A DNA stretch of 27,500 bases from Glandiceps talaboti. Its lineage: Eukaryota > Hemichordata > Enteropneusta > Spengelidae. The DNA lies in contig NC_135557.1 in the NCBI RefSeq assembly GCF_964340395.1, positions 24,578,875 through 24,606,374 on the forward strand, in the 5' to 3' direction. This document shows, one piece after another, positions 1-26,880 of the stretch. The translations under genes were made by a program, and so were the position numbers. Positions within the stretch are counted from its first letter, which is position 1, and each line of letters opens with the position of its first letter. Under the pieces are notes generated by a model. The model was not told the origin of the DNA. It saw nothing but the letters and a program-made list of their open reading frames with translations, and searched no databases.

Positions 1-20
1 ATACATACATACATACATAC
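1..20. repeat. (ATAC)n microsatellite, cut by the window edge
   Basis: Five ATAC units at the left edge; the array probably continues outside the window. Confidence 0.9.
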
Positions 21-864
21 TTTATAACGCTTTGTATGTTCATCATGGAAGCTTCATACACAAGTTCTCTTCTTCCGCTATTTGATTGAGAAACAGACAT
101 GTTTCAAAGAAATAACTTGTCCTCCTTCAGTGTCTAACTAGATCTGACATACATACGTTAATATAATTGTTTTTTGTGTTTTACAGTAAATGGTTGCTGA
201 TCACAAGAGAGTATTTGTCATATGGTGATATGGATTGCTTACTGAAGTCATCATGACAATCGCTTCTCGTAACAAAGTCTTATGTTTTGATCCAGTTTTT
301 ATTCAAGAAGTTACCTGTTTGTAAAAAAAAAATGACGATTTGTTTTCTTTAGTCATAGTGAATACTGTCCAACAGATTTTGACTGAGATGTTGGAAGTAT
401 ATAATTTCATTCAAGCTAATGTGTTCAATATTATGAGTAATTCAGCTACATATATATACTAACATGTCATATTAGGAGAATAAAACTCGCGAAAATAAAA
501 CGCCTATTGCAGTTTTAATATTATTAATAAAAATTCCAGAGATGTTTAGCTAATATCTTCAATACAAATCAGGGGTAATCCAGTAAATATTTTAAATTCA
601 GTCATTGTTCTATTTGAAGTAACACATTATAGAAGTTCGTCCCGCTGGCGCCCTCTACCGTCACTAAACATCATATTCTTTAGTCACTCCATCAAGGAAT
701 GTATAATTTTATCGACTCTCACAAATGTGTTACCATGACAGATTTTAAATTTCAAGCCTTTTTTAGTTTACCATAATTACGTATATTTTTTTATATATAT
801 CAAATCGACATTATTACTTTGTTTAAGGGTTGTTGCTTTTATATCAGTATATATAGCAGTATCT
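21..864. other. AT-rich non-coding flank
   Basis: No open frame, RNA gene or long repeat seen. The only notable string is GGCGCCCTCTACCG at 647-660. Confidence 0.6.
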
Positions 865-1223
865 CGTCGTATTGTTTTCAAACTTCTGCTCATCACTTAC
901 AAAGCCCTAAATGGAATCTCTCCACGATATCTCAAGAACTTAATTACACCTTGTTCTTCATTACGCACTCTTCGTCCATCGGATAAATGCCTTCTGCATA
1001 CACCCAAATGGAATCTGGTTTCCTATGGTCGCCGCTCCTTCTCTTCAGCAGCTCCTGAACTTTGGAACTCTCTACCCCTGGACATTAAAACCTCTCCCAA
1101 TGTTAACATTTTCAAACGACGCTTGAAAACCAACATATTTCAGAGAGCTTTTTCATCTCCTTTCTAACTCTAAGGGCCACTGAACATTGTTTTCTTTGGA
1201 TATTTGGCGCTATATAAATTTAT

Positions 1224-1276
<53 letters not shown>
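865..1276 (+). mobile_element. 3' end of an L2/CR1-like non-LTR retrotransposon with (AGAT)n tail
   Basis: One frame stays open for 100 codons from 865 to a TAA at 1165-1167. It lacks an ATG, as expected of a 5'-truncated copy. Peptides such as LLITYKALNGISPRYL, WNLVSYGRRSFSSAAPELWN and SLPLDIKTSPNVNIFKRRLK are the typical C-terminal end of L2/CR1-clade reverse transcriptases. The untranslated end TTGGCGCTATATAAATTTATT runs straight into about 13 AGAT units (1224-1276), the usual LINE 3' tail. The lack of stops suggests a fairly recent insertion. It lies outside the fucosyltransferase genes. Confidence 0.85.
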
Positions 1277-1277
<1 letters not shown>

Positions 1278-1825
1278 TCGCTTTTCTTAGCTTCTTCTTA
1301 TTGTGGAATGTAAAATAAAGTTGATTATGGTTTGTTTTCAATCGAGGTGCATTGAATGGAAATATCCAGTCATCCTTATTTCTGCCCTTAAAACACTTAC
1401 GGTTACAGCAATCAGGTCGGATGATAAAATAAACTCATTTGTAACATATTCTATCAACTTTTCATCAAATACTAACACATTTGTGATCTACGGTGAACCT
1501 CGGGTTACAAGACAAATTTCAAATTTTAACACGGCAACTTTAAAGTTTAATGCTTGACACAAAATTTACAAAAGTTACGTCAGAATTTTAAGTTCGATCA
1601 CAAAATGTACTTTTTCCAAATATTTGTTTTAATGCTGGATGTTATAAAGATGGAGAACAGGCTTAAGGAACTATTGAATACTAAAAGGCATGCTTTATCA
1701 TAATATGAACTCATTAGTAAGCAATTGCGCATGCGCCCCCATCAATAGCTTGCTATTCTTGTGATGATGTTTTTTGTATATGACAGATGAAACAAAATTA
1801 CTCGACTTTCTTGACTCCATTTTGA
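1277..1825. other. Non-coding; one unsupported 84-codon frame
   Basis: A frame at 1303-1557 has no recognisable motif or splice context, and I do not call it a gene. Confidence 0.55.
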
Positions 1826-2075
1826 AGCTACCTTTATAATTATATATTCCATTCCCATCATTCAATACTGTAGTTTTACAAGCTACCTTTATTATTATAT
1901 ATTCAATTCCCATCATTCAATACTGTAATTTTACATGCTACCTTTATTATTATATATTCAATTCCCATCATTCAATACTGTAATTTTACAAGCTACCTTT
2001 ATTATTATATATTCCATTCCCATCATTCAATACTGAAATTTTACATGCTACCTGTATATATTCCATTCCCCACAT
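1826..2075. repeat. 55-bp tandem repeat, about 4.5 copies
   Basis: Units start at 1826, 1881, 1936, 1991 and 2046 (last partial), each 55 bp and beginning GCTACCTTTATTATTATATA or a close variant. The junction base alternates between AAGCTACC and ATGCTACC, hinting at a 110-bp dimer. Confidence 0.92.
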
Positions 2076-2368
2076 TAAATAGATTAATGACAGTAGGAAT
2101 CAACGTATTTAAACAGGGGGTGAAAACGTCATTTTCTGGCATTTATGTAATTTTTTCAGCATACATCTTGAATAAAACCACCTCTATAGTTTACATTCAC
2201 TTATGTTTTAAATCAATAATTTGTTTGTCAACAACTAGTGACAGCTGTCCTGTTCGTCTCTGTCAGCGATGATCCAGTTATATCTCTGACAACACTTACT
2301 ATTGCTCGTTGTTATGATAACAACTGGCGCTACTATAGCTAGCTGGCGACACCTTTGGTAAATCTGTG

Positions 2369-2510
2369 CATGTACCATGCTTTGTGCACATTAAGCGTTA
2401 TACAGGTTACCATAGCAACTCGTATATTTGTAGTGAAATCATGTACCATGCTTTGTGCACATTATGTTATACACGTTACCATAGCAACTCGTATATTTGT
2501 AGCAAAATTT
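2369..2510. repeat. 71-bp direct duplication
   Basis: CATGTACCATGCTTTGTGCA at 2369 recurs at 2440, and the following GTTACCATAGCAACTCGTAT is present in both. There are two copies with a small indel. Confidence 0.93.
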
Positions 2511-3046
2511 ACATTAAAACATTTGTTAAAGTTCATTCTGGTAGTTATCAAACTGGCGTTGGACGTGCGTTGAATGAAAATAACTGACACGAATTGTTTC
2601 TTCAATTCTAACTTTATTTACGAGACATAGTTCCAGGATCTATCAAGAGAGGGCGCTGTTTTCATATCTTCACACTTCAGAAAAGTTATACTAATACATG
2701 AACAGGCGAGAAGGAGGAGCAACAATCAACCATCTTTGTGTTTTTTCGTGTCTCGTTAGTTTACAACCAGTAATTAGCGGTCATTGATGGAGCAATTATC
2801 ATTTTTAATCTTCTCCGTTATTTCACCTATTTCATTTCTTCCTCTTTATACACTGCCGCTAAGATGTATTTGTAATTATGACCAACTTTTCATCTAGGGT
2901 GTTTCAACGAATTGGTGTCATCGTGCAAAGTATACAAAACATGTCTACAACTCCGAGTAATTCATTCAATGAAATTATATCATATTTCCTATATTCATAA
3001 TTCAAAATGGTGGATTTTGTCAGTTTCAAGTCAGCCGATTTGTTAT
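2511..3046 (-). other. 3' flank/UTR of copy 1
   Basis: AT-rich sequence after the copy 1 stop codon. It probably contains the 3' UTR; no further exon was recognised. Confidence 0.5.
2613..2618 (-). promoter_or_regulatory. Candidate poly(A) signal of copy 1
   Basis: AATAAA on the minus strand, about 430 bp past the copy 1 stop and followed by T/G-containing sequence. No closer canonical hexamer was noticed. The call is weak. Confidence 0.25.
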
Positions 3047-9731
<6,685 letters not shown>

Positions 9732-10022
9732 AATGCCAGAGCAACTCACAATTTCCACACAGCTGGCATGACTCAAACACGCGTTTGTTTTCTCTACATG
9801 AATTAATATACGATACGCATGCAAACTCTACGATGCTACAATCCATGATGTGTGCGACAAAAAATTCACAAAACTGACCTTTGACATTAATGTTATGACA
9901 CTGACGTCATTATCTATTGAAGCGAATACATTGATTAACATGGCACATGACATTAATTTGAATTCAGATTAGATATAACTGAACTGTTGATCAGATTATC
10001 ATGGTAGGAATAAATAGGAGTA
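9732..10022 (-). other. 5' flank of copy 1, presumed promoter region
   Basis: Only about 290 bp separate the start codon from the 55-bp minisatellite. No convincing TATA box or initiator could be assigned. The transcription start may lie in or beyond the array. Confidence 0.35.
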
Positions 10023-11708
10023 GCAAACATGTGTAGTTGGTGTAGTCAATCATACCACAGACCTGTCGTCTGCTAAAGCAAACATGTGTAGTTGGTGGTC
10101 AATCATACCACAGACCTGTCGTCTGATAAAGCAAACATGTGTAGTTGGTGTAGTCAATCATACCACAGACCTGTCGCCTGCTAAAGCAAACATGTGTAGC
10201 TGGTGTAGTCAATCATACCACAGACCTGTCGTCTGCTAAAGCAAACATGTGTAGTTGGTGTAGTCAATCATACCACAGACCTGTCGTCTGCTAAAGCAAA
10301 CATGTGTAGTTGGTGTAGTCAATCATACCACAGACCTGTCGTCTGCTAAAGCAAACATGTGTAGCTGGTGTAGTCAATCATACCACAGACCTGTCGTCTG
10401 CTAAAGCAAACATGTGTAGCTGGTGTAGTCAATCATACCACAGACCTGTCGTCTGCTAAAGCAAACATGTGTAGTTGGTGTAGTCAATCATACCACAGAC
10501 CTGTCGTCTGATAAAGCAAACATGTGTAGCTGGTGTAGTCAATCATACCACAGACCTGTCGTCTGATAAAGCAAACATGTGTAGTTGGTGTAGTCAATCA
10601 TACCACAGACCTGTCGTCTGCTAAAGCAAACATGTGTAGCTGGTGTAGTCAATCATACCACAGACCTGTCGTCTGCTAAAGCAAACATGTGTAGTTGGTG
10701 TAGTCAATCATACCACAGACCTGTCGTCTGATAAAGCAAACATGTGTAACTGGTGTAGTCAATCATACCACAGACCTGTCGTCTGATAAAGCAAACATGT
10801 GTAACTGGTGTAGTCAATCATACCACAGACCTGTCGTCTGCTAAAGCAAACATGTGTAGTTGGTGTAGTCAATCATACCACAGACCTGTCGTCTGATAAA
10901 GCAAACATGTGTAGCTGGTGTAGTCAATCATACCACAGACCTGTCGTCTGATAAAGCAAACATGTGTAACTGGTGTAGTCAATCATACCACAGACCTGTC
11001 GTCTGATAAAGCAAACATGTGTAACTGGTGTAGTCAATCATACCACAGACCTGTCGTCTGATAAAGCAAACATATGTAACTGGTGTAGTCAATCATACCA
11101 CAGACCTGTCGTCTGCTAAAGCAAACATGTGTAACTGGTGTAGTCAATCATACCACAGACCTGTCGTCTGCTAAAGCAAACATGTGTAACTGGTGTAGTC
11201 AATCATACCACAGACCTGTCGTCTGATAAAGCAAACATGTGTAACTGGTGTAGTCAATCATACCACAGACCTGTCGTCTGCTAAAGCAAACATGTGTATT
11301 TGGTGTAGTCAATCATACCACAGACCTGTCGTCTGATAAAGCAAACATGTGTAGTTGGTGTAGTCAATCATACCACAGACCTGTCGTCTGATAAAGCAAA
11401 CATGTGTAGCTGGTGTAGTCAATCATACCACAGACCTGTCGTCTGCTAAATCAAACACGTGTAGTTGGTGTAGTCAATCATACCATAGACCTGTCGTCTG
11501 CTAAAGCAAACATGTGTAGCTGGTGTAGTCAATCATACCGCAGACCTGTCGTCTGCTAAATCAAACACATGTAGTTGGTGTAGTCAATCATACCACAGAC
11601 CTGTCGTCTGCTAAAGCAAACATGTGTAGCTGGTGTAGTCAATCATACCACAGACCTGTCGTCTGCTAAATCAAACACGTGTAGTTGGTGTGATCTTTCA
11701 TACCACAG
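10023..11708. repeat. 55-bp minisatellite, 30 full units plus a partial
   Basis: Units beginning GCAAACATGTGTAGTTGGTG recur every 55 bp from 10023; the second unit lacks 2 bp, and 30 units take the array exactly to 11671, where a partial unit follows. Variant sites (GTAGT/GTAGC/GTAAC and CTGCTAAA/CTGATAAA) are patterned along the array. At the right end, units starting GCAAACATG and TCAAACAC alternate. There are no unique spacers between units and no open frame. It begins about 290 bp upstream of the copy 1 start codon. Confidence 0.97.
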
Positions 11709-12247
11709 TCAAGGCATTACTATAGCAAATTAATACATCATATATTTTTTTGCATTTCTATTTACACAAACAAACTATAACCACAGATATTACAGCTTTG
11801 TATGATCTGATTTACCGTAGAGGGCGCACAAGATGGCGCTGTGAAATACATACAGGGTAGGGTAATCATTCCATGTACAATAAACTATAATAACAACTAT
11901 TTCAGCAATGCATACCTGTATTATAACAGTTCTAACCGTATTGCAGAATGCCTCCGTCAGTTTCTTTTGTTCGAAAATGGCTTAGCATATACAATATGTA
12001 TATATGGTTCAATGCTAGTGGTGTTTCAGTTTTGTTGCAGAGGATAATATTTTATTTGTATTCCTGTGTTAAGAAGCCAAAGTATGATCCACATTAAGCA
12101 TGCTCAGTTGCAAAGAATTGTGGGATTATTTGTAGTTGCAGTAATATCGAATTTGGTTTGAGACATCGTGAAACAAAGGATCGGGCTTTACTATGTGAAA
12201 TTATCACTTACCATCTGGCAAGTTGTGTACAACATTAATTAACCAAT
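11709..12247. other. Intergenic sequence between copies 1 and 2
   Basis: Contains CCGTAGAGGGCGC at 11815-11827 and the dispersed element at 12089-12179. The 68-codon frame at 11841-12047 is unsupported. Confidence 0.5.
12089..12179. repeat. Dispersed about 90-bp element, copy A
   Basis: Matches 17842-17929 in the same orientation. Both contain GCATGCTCAG, then a GCAAAG..TGGGATTA block, GTAGTT, and ATCG.TGAAA near the end. It lies between genes, about 2.4 kb upstream of the copy 1 start. The family is unknown. Confidence 0.7.
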
Positions 12248-12303
12248 CAATTAATTAACTAATTAATTAATTAATTAATTAATTAATTAATTAATTAATT
12301 AAT
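12248..12303. repeat. (TTAA)n microsatellite
   Basis: About 56 bp of AATT/TTAA units, fully self-complementary, between copies 1 and 2. Confidence 0.95.
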
Positions 12304-12314
12304 GCTGTAGTTTT

Positions 12315-12345
<31 letters not shown>

Positions 12346-12570
12346 GCAGGACAGGCAGACAGACGGCCAGACAGACAGACAGACAGACAGAGAGGCAGAC
12401 AGAGAGACATAGACAGACATACAGACAGACATATAGATAGATAGATAGATAGATAGACCTACAGATATATAGACAGACAGACAGATAGACATACAGATAG
12501 ATAGACAGACAGACAGATAGACATACAGATAGATAGACAGACAGATAGATAGAGACAGAGACAGACAGAC

Positions 12571-12631
<61 letters not shown>
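12315..12631. repeat. Compound (GACA)n/(GATA)n microsatellite
   Basis: About 315 bp of GACA units interrupted by GATA, GAGA and CATA variants. The CLSVCLSV reading frames on the minus strand are products of the repeat. Confidence 0.96.
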
Positions 12632-12849
12632 TAGAAGATGGCGTAAAATACTGACAATTAAGGAAACCCAACAAACAGTAAAATTGAATGTCATCAATGA
12701 CAATATTTGATTGGTATTGATATTATTATGGTAAATGCACCGTATTAATCGATACTTTGATCACGATTAGTTTACATATATTCTGATAACCAAATTTACT
12801 AATCATCATAACTTATTGCAGTCATGAGGTTCACTTGTTTGTTTTTATG

Positions 12850-12998
12850 TGTGTGTGTGTACGTGTTTGTGTACGTGTTTGTGTATGTGTGTTTGTGTTT
12901 GTGTATGTGCATGTGTGTACGTGTGTGTGTATGTGTGTACGTGTTTGTGTACGTGTATGTGTATGTGGGTACGTATGTACGTGTTTTGTGTACGTGTT

Positions 12999-13029
<31 letters not shown>

Positions 13030-13113
13030 GTGTGTTTGTGTACGTGTTTGTGTACGTGTATGTGTGTATGTGTGTGTACGTGTTTGTGTACGTGTGTGTG
13101 TATGTGTGTACGA
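12850..13113. repeat. Degenerate (TG)n / GTGTACGTGTTT repeat
   Basis: Alternating GTGT, GTAC, GTTT and GTAT units over about 260 bp. It is alternating purine-pyrimidine and could form Z-DNA. Frames in it are low-complexity VCVCV or THTHT. Confidence 0.93.
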
Positions 13114-13490
13114 GTTTGTCAAAAAATCACGTACTTCTCGAACCCATCTCATTATCTTTCAGGGCGTGTCACAAGAACAAAAAACACCTCCGCTCTTCTC
13201 CCGGAAATTAAAAGTGAGCACGCTCTAAATTTTTTGAAGAAAGAAGTCTCCGTCCAAATAAAAGGAAAAAGAAGTAAAAGTGCAATCTTCAGTATTTGTA
13301 TGAATTAGTTTACGTAGTAATAATATCCACTATGTCAATTTATAAATGAAATGCCAATCAAGAACACTCACATCTTTAATGCAGTTGAGAATGTAACATT
13401 GTTGTTCAGATCCCTCTGAACATAACAAACAAACTAGTACTACAAATAAAATTAAACCTTGAAAAGATGCCACCAAAACATAGGAATTAG
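13114..13490. other. Intergenic sequence, nothing recognised
   Basis: AT-rich and without a coding signal, between the TG repeat and the 229-bp tandem repeat. Confidence 0.5.
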
Positions 13491-14085
13491 CTTCTAGAGG
13501 AAGACCCCCTTAGACCTCCCCCCACGAGGTGGACATATCCCAGTCTCAAGCTCTTCCCCTCTTGCTGTCAAGATGCTATCAAAGTATATTTCAAAAGTAT
13601 TTCAACCCTATGTAGTTGCTTTTTACATGTTGGTGCTGTCTTGTAAAGCTTAGAAATTATTGTCTGAAAGGGTTTGAATAGTCTCAAAATTGACTTTTCA
13701 GAGTACAAAACCTCTAGGGCTTCTAGGGGGAGACCACCTAGGACCCCTACCCCCTACATGAGGTGTACACATCCCAGTCTCAAGCTCTTCCCCTACCTCT
13801 TACTGTAAAGATGCTATCAAACTATATTTCAAAAATATTTCAACCTATGTAGTTGCTTTTTACATGTTGGTGCTGTCTTGTAAATTATTTTCTGAAAATG
13901 TCTGAATAGTCTCAAAATTGACTTTTCAGAGTAACATATCTCCAGGGCTTCTAAGGGGAGACCCGCTAGGACCCCCCCCCCCATAAGAGATGTACATATT
14001 CCCTTCTCAAGCTTTCCCCTACCTTTCACTCTCAAGATGCTATTAAACTCCTTTTTTGAATATATCTACCCTGTGTAGTCAATTA
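13491..14085. repeat. About 229-bp tandem repeat, 2.6 copies
   Basis: Units start at 13491, 13720 and 13948 with CTTCTAGAGG/CTTCTAGGGG. Shared strings include CCCAGTCTCAAGCTCTTCCC and GTAGTTGCTTTTTACATGTT. Each unit carries a C-rich tract that has expanded to C11 in the third. The third unit decays near 14085. It lies just past the 3' end of copy 2. Confidence 0.93.
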
Positions 14086-14358
14086 TAATTATGATAGTGC
14101 TAACCCGGGATCTTATAAAGTAGATGCAAGACAGTCAAGCAGTCCACTCTGAAAAGTACCTGTCAAGTGAATATCATATATGGGGGGGGGGGTCATCATG
14201 TGTTAGAATTAAGTGATGGGGGGGGGGGTTTGACCTATTTTAGGTTTTACAGACAATCTGTGACTTTTTGTCGGCCCAATTTAAGAATCCCCCCCCCCCC
14301 CAAGGCTGGAGAAACTGACCGGTCCCTAAGAAAGATGTATTAAAATGTATGTATCGTC
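14086..14358. other. 3' flank of copy 2 with three G/C homopolymers
   Basis: G11 tracts at 14182-14192 and 14218-14228 and a C13 tract at 14289-14301 lie within 120 bp. They would fall in the 3' UTR or just past it. No coding signal and no clear AATAAA on the minus strand were seen. Confidence 0.7.
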
Positions 14359-20720
<6,362 letters not shown>

Positions 20721-22008
20721 TAAAAAGTAACTATTGAAGCGTAAAGATAAATATGACTGTACAACGATTGCTTCACCGATATCACCAGAGTATCAAATGC
20801 TATGCAACGGCGAATGGTTGTTTCGTTCACATACAGTGACAATTTATTGCATTACTGAGAAATCTTTTAATCCCAGAATGACTTTTCACCTTGGACAGCC
20901 TAGGTCAGCGATAATTCCCGTTTTTATGATGTACTCACAATTGTAGCAGAAAATGGCACTAAATGACAAAACAATTTTATCCATTGTTTATGCTTTGTTT
21001 ATAAGCCATTGTATGTAATTCCATTACTTGAGATTCAGATGGAAATTATCGTCATGTTAGGACTGTTGGTCTGATCTTGGCAAGCAAGAGCTGTGCAATA
21101 CACTTTACATGTGACATTTCAATTAAAGAAATCATTTGTTTTGGATAAACTTTGCCTTTCAAAACTAGTGTTAAATTATCCAGCTATCCAGAAAACACCT
21201 ATCAAAGGCAATATTGGAATGTTGGTATTTTGTGGCCAATTTTCACTTAAATTTGTAGTGAAGAAATATTACAATTATTATTACATCATCACACAATTGA
21301 AATTGTACTGAGCATGTGTAGTGTCGGTAGACAGCTCTGCGTGGTAATTAAACACACTTTAAATACCTGCGATAAAAGGACGTGGAAAGTCGTGCTTTGT
21401 GCTACATTTTAAATTTAAATGAGGGATTTGATGTTAAAAACAATGATGGTAAGCCAAGTATTTAATTCCAAAATTTGTTTGGGGGGATAAACTGATGTAT
21501 TGACATGTATTGTATCATCAAACAATGCACCGTTATAAACACACTGAATATATGAATAGAAAAACCCTTGCAATATCCATTACAATAACATGGTTGATGT
21601 ATGCAATAACAGAGTGTAGCACACCAGGTTACACAAACATATTCACCATCATGCCATCTGTTTGTATTTGATCACTGGCTTATATCGCTTAAGATAATGG
21701 CACATATGTATCTCATCATGCCATGTTATAAATTTCACCATTTCTGTTCCAAAGCACAGTACTTACCTCTACGCATGGTACAACACAATTTACACTCGAG
21801 CAGAAAAAGCCAACATTTTTGAAAAAAAAATGGATGAAATCAAAACTTACACTAAAGATATAGAAATCATTGACAAGCGAAGAGGAAGGAGGTGAAGACC
21901 CAAGAATATATTATGGACACCATATGCCACATTAAAAGAATATTAAAAATACAATTGAAAACTTAAAAGCTGTAATGTGTTGTTCTTAGTTTTGCCTTAT
22001 GCAGAAGG
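20721..22008. other. 5' flank of copy 2 and intergenic sequence
   Basis: Presumed promoter of copy 2 at its left end. No motif could be assigned. Frames at 20734-20946 and 21093-21311 lack recognisable features. A short peptide near 21802-21885 ending IIDKRRGRR then a stop could be decayed coding sequence, origin unknown. Confidence 0.45.
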
Positions 22009-22137
22009 TCTCCTGGCTCATCTAAGATATTACTAACATTGGTACATTTTATCGTCTGGCTCAACAATACTCTTACTAACACTGCTTCTTTTCATCTCCT
22101 GGCATAACAAAAATCTTATCAACATTGGTACATTTTC
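22009..22137. repeat. Degenerate 43-bp tandem repeat, 3 copies
   Basis: Units start at 22009, 22052 and 22095, each 43 bp. They are of the form TCTCCTGGCTC...TTACTAACATTGGTACATTTT, with divergence mostly by substitution. Confidence 0.8.
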
Positions 22138-22684
22138 TGTCAAACCATTATTTCAGTAGATTGTCAACAAATCATTTATTGTAACTATATAGTTTTTAAT
22201 CATGTTAATAAATCAAACTGTACACAATGGTACTTAGTAAGATAGTTCTCAGGCTACACAAAATAAATGTAGGAATGTTCCATTGCATGTTGTTTTACTC
22301 TCTGTGTGTATCGCCAGAATGGAAAGCTCACAGGTTCGTACTTTATCAAGCAATTTATAGGTCAGAGTTCATACATGGTTGGTAACAAGGTAGGCTTTGA
22401 ACATAATATCACTAAATGAAAAATTCAGATATTAGACAGAGATTGGGTTGTTTCGAAATCAGGTTTGGTGTATGTTTCAATGTTAAAGCTAAAACTATCA
22501 AAAAGAGTGTACAGTTACAGCTACTATGACTTCAAAAATCCACACTGAGTAACATGTACTGTTAATTAACAGTTATGTTTTATAAGGTGGAATGCACTAA
22601 TGTCACTGAAAACCAAAATTATTCAAATCGCTCCAAACTTTGGCAGTTGAAAATTAATGCTTTGTCCTTTTGAAATAATTTTTT
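22138..22684. other. Intergenic sequence, nothing recognised
   Basis: AT-rich; it includes a 16-bp palindrome ACTGTTAATTAACAGT at 22558-22573. Confidence 0.5.
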
Positions 22685-23433
22685 TTGACGACCATTTGTA
22701 TAGTTGACGACCATTTGTATAGTTGACGGCCAATTATATAGACGGCCAATTACATAGTTGACGGCCAATTGTATAGTTGACGGCCAATTTTATAGTTGAC
22801 AGCAAATTGTATAGTTGACGGCCAATTGTATTGTTGACGGCCAATTGTATAGTTGACCGCCAATTTTATATTTGACGACCATTTGTATAGTTGACGGACA
22901 ATATTATAGTTGACGGCCAATTATATAGTTGACGGCCAATTTTATAGTTGATGGCCAATCATATTGTTGACGGCCAATTGTATTGTTGATGGCCAATTAT
23001 AAGTTGACGGCCAATTACATAGTTGACAGCAAATTATATAGTTGACGGCCAATTATATAGTTGACAGCAAATTATATAGTTGACGGCCAATTATATAGTT
23101 GACAGCAAATTATATAGTTGACGGCCAATTATATAGTTGACGGCCAAATATATAGTTGACGGTCAATTACATAGTTGACAGCAAATTATATAGTTGACGG
23201 CCAATTATATAGTTGACGGCCAATTACATAGTTGACGGCCAATTATATAGTTGACGGCCAATTACATAGTTGACAGCAAATTATATAGTTGACGGCCAAT
23301 TATATAGTTGACGGCCAATTACATAGTTGACGGCCAATTATATAGTTGACGGCCAATTACATAGTTGACGGCCAATTATATAGTTGACGGCCAATTATAT
23401 AGTTGACGGCCAAATATATAGTTGACGGTCAAT
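22685..23433. repeat. 19-bp minisatellite, about 39 copies
   Basis: The consensus unit is TTGACGGCCAATTATATAG. Variants include GACAGCAAATTATATAG and CCAATTACATAG. In the right half the variants alternate, giving 38-bp and longer composite units. It ends about 250 bp beyond the copy 3 stop codon. No ORF runs through it. Confidence 0.97.
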
Positions 23434-23512
23434 AAAAAATGGCTAAAATTTGATAATTGTTTTGACCTCTTAAAAATTGCAGTGATCTTTGACCTTTTGT
23501 GAACTTCAGCTA

Positions 23513-23530
23513 TTTATTTTATTTATTTAT
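23513..23530 (-). promoter_or_regulatory. Candidate poly(A) signals of copy 3
   Basis: On the minus strand several overlapping AATAAA hexamers lie about 160-175 bp past the copy 3 stop codon. This is a sensible distance for 3' end formation, but the run is also simple-sequence, so it is only a candidate. Confidence 0.4.
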
Positions 23531-23687
23531 TTAACTTTGACAACAGTCAGGTAGTCCACACAGGTGACGAACACGTATAAACGTGGACCCCAATTTATGG
23601 TTAAGATAGTTTTGAACAGAGTAACAGCAAAAGCTTAATACTTTTTTTTTTTATATTTGAGTCGTATATATACTATACGAAAAATCC

Positions 23688-26880
<3,193 letters not shown>

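Noticed and set aside
9732-9824. Upstream start codon for copy 1 at 9824
   Set aside because: It would place a 31-residue cysteine-containing segment before the anchor with no counterpart in copy 2.
10023-11708. CRISPR array
   Set aside because: The 55-bp units are contiguous with no unique spacers, and the setting is an animal genome.
12295-12703. CLSVCLSV frames of 71-129 codons
   Set aside because: They arise from the GACA/GATA microsatellite.
12799-13308. VCVCV and THTHT frames
   Set aside because: They arise from the TG-type repeat; no homology to a protein.
21802-21885. Short peptide ending IIDKRRGRR as a gene fragment
   Set aside because: Too short and not matched to a family I can name; noted only as possible decayed coding sequence.
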